Below, piece by piece: positions 61,543-64,000 of a stretch of DNA of 64,000 bases. Below the pieces are notes generated by a model. The model saw only the letters and a list, made by a program, of their open reading frames with translations. It did no database searches and had not been told where the DNA came from. Each line of letters begins with the position of its first letter. The stretch's first letter is position 1. The stretch comes from Halomicrobium urmianum (lineage in GTDB: Archaea > Halobacteriota > Halobacteria > Halobacteriales > Haloarculaceae): the NCBI RefSeq assembly GCF_020217425.1, contig NZ_CP084090.1, positions 2,604,001-2,668,000 on the forward strand. The letters are read 5' to 3'. Position numbers and translations under genes: made by a program.

Positions 61543-62076
61543 CTACTCGAACTCCTGCTCGTAGAGGTCCATCGCGTGCTCGATGGCGTCCTTGGCGGAC
61601 TGCTTGTCCTCCCAGCCCTGCGTCTCGACTTCCTTGCCCTCCTCGAGGTTCTTGTAGGTCGCGAAGAACTCGTCGATCTCGTCGAGTTGCTGCTGGGGGA
61701 TGTCCTCGAGGTCCTCGATGTGATCGTATCGGGGATCCTCGGTGGGGACGGCGATGACCTTGTCGTCCTGCTCGCCGTCGTCGTCCATCTTCATGAGCGC
61801 GACCGGGCGCGCCTCGATGATGCAACCGGGGAACGTCTGGTCCTCGACGAGAACGAGCACGTCGAAGGGGTCCTCGTCGTCGTAGTAGGACTGCGGGATG
61901 AACCCGTAGTCGCTGGGGTAGTGGACGTTGCTGTGGAGGACCCGGTCGAGGACGACGCCGGGCACGTCCTTGTCGTACTCGTACTTGTTGCGCTCGCCCT
62001 TCAGGCACTCGACGACCGCGTAGATCTCTTCGGGCGAGTTCGGACCGGTTTCGAGGTCTTCCCAGAGGTTCGTCAT
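61543..62076 (-). CDS. ppa: Inorganic pyrophosphatase (soluble, family I)
   Basis: This 177-residue enzyme hydrolyses pyrophosphate to two phosphates, pulling biosynthetic reactions forward. The family signature is present: HYPSDYGFIPQSYYDDEDPF with the metal-binding Asp residues (DxDPxD type), the early Glu/Lys pair (KGERNKYEYDKD), and later DKVIAVPTEDPRYDHI. It should act as a hexamer in the cytoplasm. The ATG at 62076 (MTNLWEDLETGPN) matches the family start, and a TATA-like TACTTTTTGG (about 62102-62111) lies some 30 bases upstream. Confidence 0.95.
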   Translation of the reverse strand: MTNLWEDLETGPNSPEEIYAVVECLKGERNKYEYDKDVPGVVLDRVLHSNVHYPSDYGFIPQSYYDDEDPFDVLVLVEDQTFPGCIIEARPVALMKMDDDGEQDDKVIAVPTEDPRYDHIEDLEDIPQQQLDEIDEFFATYKNLEEGKEVETQGWEDKQSAKDAIEHAMDLYEQEFE

Positions 62077-62273
62077 CAACGGCGAGTGGACGGGGCGGCC
62101 AAAAAGTACTTTCGTAATCACACCTGTAATCAGAATCGATTACGTACCGATTAACCCGGGCTGTAGTGGCGGAATAATTATTGACAACACCAGTGATTCC
62201 GAATTTTTCCGATATCACGAATCTCGGGCCGTCGCCGTCCCGTCTAGCGGATATTCGGCGACGTGCGTCGCAG

Positions 62274-62290
62274 TTAACAAGTGTTAAATA
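62274..62290 (+). promoter_or_regulatory. Candidate PadR operator overlapping the TATA element
   Basis: TTAACA-AG-TGTTAA (62274-62287) is a perfect 6-bp inverted repeat that overlaps the TATA-like GTTAAATAG (62282-62290). The latter is about 27 bases before the ATG at 62313. A dimeric regulator bound here would block TBP/TFB, so autoregulation of the PadR gene is plausible. Confidence 0.5.
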
Positions 62291-62312
62291 GCTTGGTGAC
62301 ATTCAACTAACC

Positions 62313-62672
62313 ATGTCAGAGGCGCAAGCCATCACAAGCAGTCCGGGCATCGCACGAGAACTCACGGCCTTCCAGCAGAACATCCTCGTTATCCTCTCCG
62401 AGGAACCCCGTTACGGTCTGGCTATCAAGCGCGAGCTCGAGGAGTACTACGACGACGAGGTCAACCACGGCCGGCTCTACCCCAACCTCGACGACCTCGT
62501 CGAGCTGGGCCTCGTCGAGAAGAGCGAGCTCGACAAGCGGACCAACCAGTACGCGCTGACGGAGGAGGGCAAGCAGGCGGTCCTCGATCAGCTCTCGTGG
62601 GTCTTCGGCAAGTTCGTCACCGACGAGAGCCGCGCCGAGGAGCTGCGCGACCTCGTCGCCGCGCACGAGTAA
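62313..62672 (+). CDS. PadR-family transcriptional regulator
   Basis: This 119-residue winged-helix protein has ELTAFQQNILVILSEEPRYG, LAIKRELEEYYDDEVNHGRL and YPNLDDLVELGLVEKSELDK, the PadR pattern. The wing has NQYALTEEGKQAV and a C-terminal dimerisation helix follows. PadR proteins usually repress genes for stress or drug responses. A candidate operator lies in its own promoter. Haloarchaeal genomes carry this short subtype near core genes; the targets are unknown. Confidence 0.88.
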   Translation: MSEAQAITSSPGIARELTAFQQNILVILSEEPRYGLAIKRELEEYYDDEVNHGRLYPNLDDLVELGLVEKSELDKRTNQYALTEEGKQAVLDQLSWVFGKFVTDESRAEELRDLVAAHE

Positions 62673-62679
62673 GGGACGG

Positions 62680-63228
62680 TTACTCCAGCGGACACGCGGT
62701 TTCACTTTTCTCGAAGGCCAGCCGGATAGAGTCGTCAACGCGCTCGCGCTGGCGGTCGGTCGGCCAGGCGTTCCGGACGAAGTACTCGTCGAGAAACTCC
62801 TCGAGTTCGTCGCGCGTCAGGTCGGGAATCGGCTTCGCGTAGTGGTTGTCCGCGAAGTCCGCGAGCGCGCGCACGTTCGCCTCGTGGACCGGCCCCTCTC
62901 GGGCCGCGGCGGCGACGATCTCGTCGTTGTGCTCCGCGACGGCCTCGTAGTCGCCCTCGCCCGGACCGGAGAGCGGCCGCTCGACGCCGCGGTCGACGTC
63001 GTCGATCCGCTCCGGCCGGACGGTGTCGCCCTCGACCCAGTCGTCGGGATAACAGACGAGCACCGCGCCGTCGTCGTCCTCGCGCTCGCGAGTCACGTAG
63101 TCGTACTCGGCTACCATCTCGTCGCGTTTCTCGCGGTAAGCCGTACTTTCGTCCTCGTCGACGGCGTCGCGGGCCAGTCGAGTCAGTCGCTCTACCTCGT
63201 CGATCACGTCCTCCGGGAGATCAGTCAT
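62680..63228 (-). CDS. rnhA-operon conserved haloarchaeal protein
   Basis: This 182-residue acidic protein has VERLTRLARDAVDEDESTAY, VLVCYPDDWVEGDTVRPERI and LTRDELEEFLDEYFVRNAWP. No catalytic motif is visible. The family is known to me as the partner gene of haloarchaeal rnhA, which it overlaps by eight bases here, so the two are translationally coupled. A role in nucleic-acid metabolism is inferred only from that linkage. Confidence 0.8.
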   Translation of the reverse strand: MTDLPEDVIDEVERLTRLARDAVDEDESTAYREKRDEMVAEYDYVTREREDDDGAVLVCYPDDWVEGDTVRPERIDDVDRGVERPLSGPGEGDYEAVAEHNDEIVAAAAREGPVHEANVRALADFADNHYAKPIPDLTRDELEEFLDEYFVRNAWPTDRQRERVDDSIRLAFEKSETACPLE

Positions 63229-63814
63229 GGTCCAGCGCCTCGTTCGCGAGTTCGTCGGCGCGGTCGTTTATCTCGCGCGGAACGTGCTCGATGGACCACT
63301 CGTCGAACTCGGTCAGCAGCTCCCGGACCCGGACGCGGCGCTCGCGCAGGTCGGGGTCGTTGGCGTTCCACTCGCCACGGACCTGCTTGACGATCAGCTC
63401 CGAGTCGCCGCGGAGTCGGACCTCGTCGAACCCGTAGTCGCTGGCCACCTCCAGGACCGTCACCAGCGCCTCGTACTCGGCGCGGTTGTTCGTCGCTCGC
63501 CCGATGCGTTCCCCGCCCTCGGCGACGATGCCCTCGTCCGTGACGAGGACGTATCCGACGGCGGCCGGCCCGGGATTTCCGCGGGACGCGCCGTCGAAGT
63601 AGGCGTGGACGCGACCGCCCCCCTCCCGCAGCAGCGCCTCCATGCGGCCGGTGTCGCCGCCCTGTACGACCACCTTGTCCTCGTAGGCCACGGCCGTGGC
63701 GCCGTCGTAGGACGCGCGCCACTGCTCGTGGTCGGTGTTGCCCGGCTCCACGTCGACGCCGGCGGCCGCCAGTCGCTCGCGGGCCCGCTCGGGGTCGCAC
63801 TCGATGACCGGCAT
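63221..63814 (-). CDS. rnhA: Ribonuclease HI
   Basis: This 197-residue enzyme cleaves RNA in RNA-DNA hybrids. The C-terminal RNase H domain (about residues 68-197) has the four acidic metal ligands: Asp in AYFDGASRGNPGPAA, Glu in NNRAEYEALVTVLE, Asp in LRGDSELIVKQV and Asp in INDRADELANEAL. The N-terminal 65 residues (MPVIECDPERARERLAAAG) are an extension typical of haloarchaeal rnhA proteins. The ATG at 63814 is chosen from this start. It is the upstream gene of the two-gene rnhA unit. Confidence 0.93.
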   Translation of the reverse strand: MPVIECDPERARERLAAAGVDVEPGNTDHEQWRASYDGATAVAYEDKVVVQGGDTGRMEALLREGGGRVHAYFDGASRGNPGPAAVGYVLVTDEGIVAEGGERIGRATNNRAEYEALVTVLEVASDYGFDEVRLRGDSELIVKQVRGEWNANDPDLRERRVRVRELLTEFDEWSIEHVPREINDRADELANEALDHD

Positions 63815-64000
63815 GAGTGCCTCTCGCCGACCTGATACCAAAGGCGTTCCGGTCGAGCCGGCGACCGCGAACCGGCGATAGAGACGCCACACCGGGCAGT
63901 TTTTCCGTCTGACGTGGATAGCTCCAAGCCACAAGGCTTTTCACCGAGGATTTAAGTGTCATCGAGCTACTACTATAAAAGTGCGATGACACGGTCCACC

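Overview
The window is a GC-rich chromosome segment of a halophilic archaeon (class Halobacteria). The evidence is the acidic proteome, the strong G/C preference at third codon positions, the Tat-type lipoprotein signals, a TFB transcription factor, a CetZ tubulin-like protein, an archaeal TadA/TadC pilus-type locus, and many promoters whose TATA-like box sits 25-30 bases before the start codon (leaderless mRNAs). No rRNA, tRNA or CRISPR array was seen.

Region 1 (1-22.2 kb) is a sugar-utilisation island. It begins with the end of a sugar ABC permease and a GH27 alpha-galactosidase. The core follows: an IclR regulator, a Gfo/Idh/MocA oxidoreductase, an enolase-superfamily sugar-acid dehydratase, a complete sugar ABC importer (binding protein, two permeases, ATPase), three GH29 alpha-L-fucosidases, an SDR dehydrogenase, a fuconolactonase-like amidohydrolase, a RhaM/FucU-like mutarotase, a hydroxypyruvate-isomerase-like TIM barrel, two aldo/keto reductases and an FAH-type hydrolase. 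Together these could import fucosylated glycans, release L-fucose, and degrade it without phosphorylation: lactone, fuconate, 2-keto-3-deoxy, 2,4-diketo, then pyruvate plus lactate. Two of the fucosidases are near-identical direct repeats. Gene remnants (a PhyH-like gene and an IclR-type HTH) mark decay at the edges.

Region 2 (22.2-31 kb) holds two orphan, related family-5 solute-binding lipoproteins flanking an M81 (MlrC-like) metallopeptidase and an uncharacterised TIM-barrel-like protein. It also has a perfect 16-bp inverted repeat and a palindrome-bounded IS200/IS605-like remnant that appears to supply the start codon of the second binding protein.

Region 3 (31-47.6 kb) is mixed core genome: TFB, an HTH regulator, inositol-monophosphatase and phosphoribosyltransferase homologues, XapX, a lipoprotein, a 1540-residue CARDB-repeat exported protein with a pretoxin/nuclease-like C-terminus, a Tat-exported cupredoxin, a GT81-like glycosyltransferase, a 55-residue zinc-finger protein, an aldo/keto reductase, a DHH phosphoesterase and an NAD-dependent epimerase-like protein.

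Region 4 (47.6-58.3 kb) is a tightly overlapping minus-strand pilus/secretion operon (coiled-coil protein, membrane-anchored protein, TadA, TadC, prepilin-like proteins, a 1013-residue exported protein) divergent from cetZ. One conserved gene here is split by an in-frame TGA.

Region 5 (58.3-64 kb) has a secreted Asp/Trp/Gly-rich protein gene broken by a TGA in place of a repeated Trp codon plus a one-base insertion, then an alkaline-phosphatase-superfamily enzyme, inorganic pyrophosphatase, a PadR regulator with a candidate operator, and the rnhA pair.
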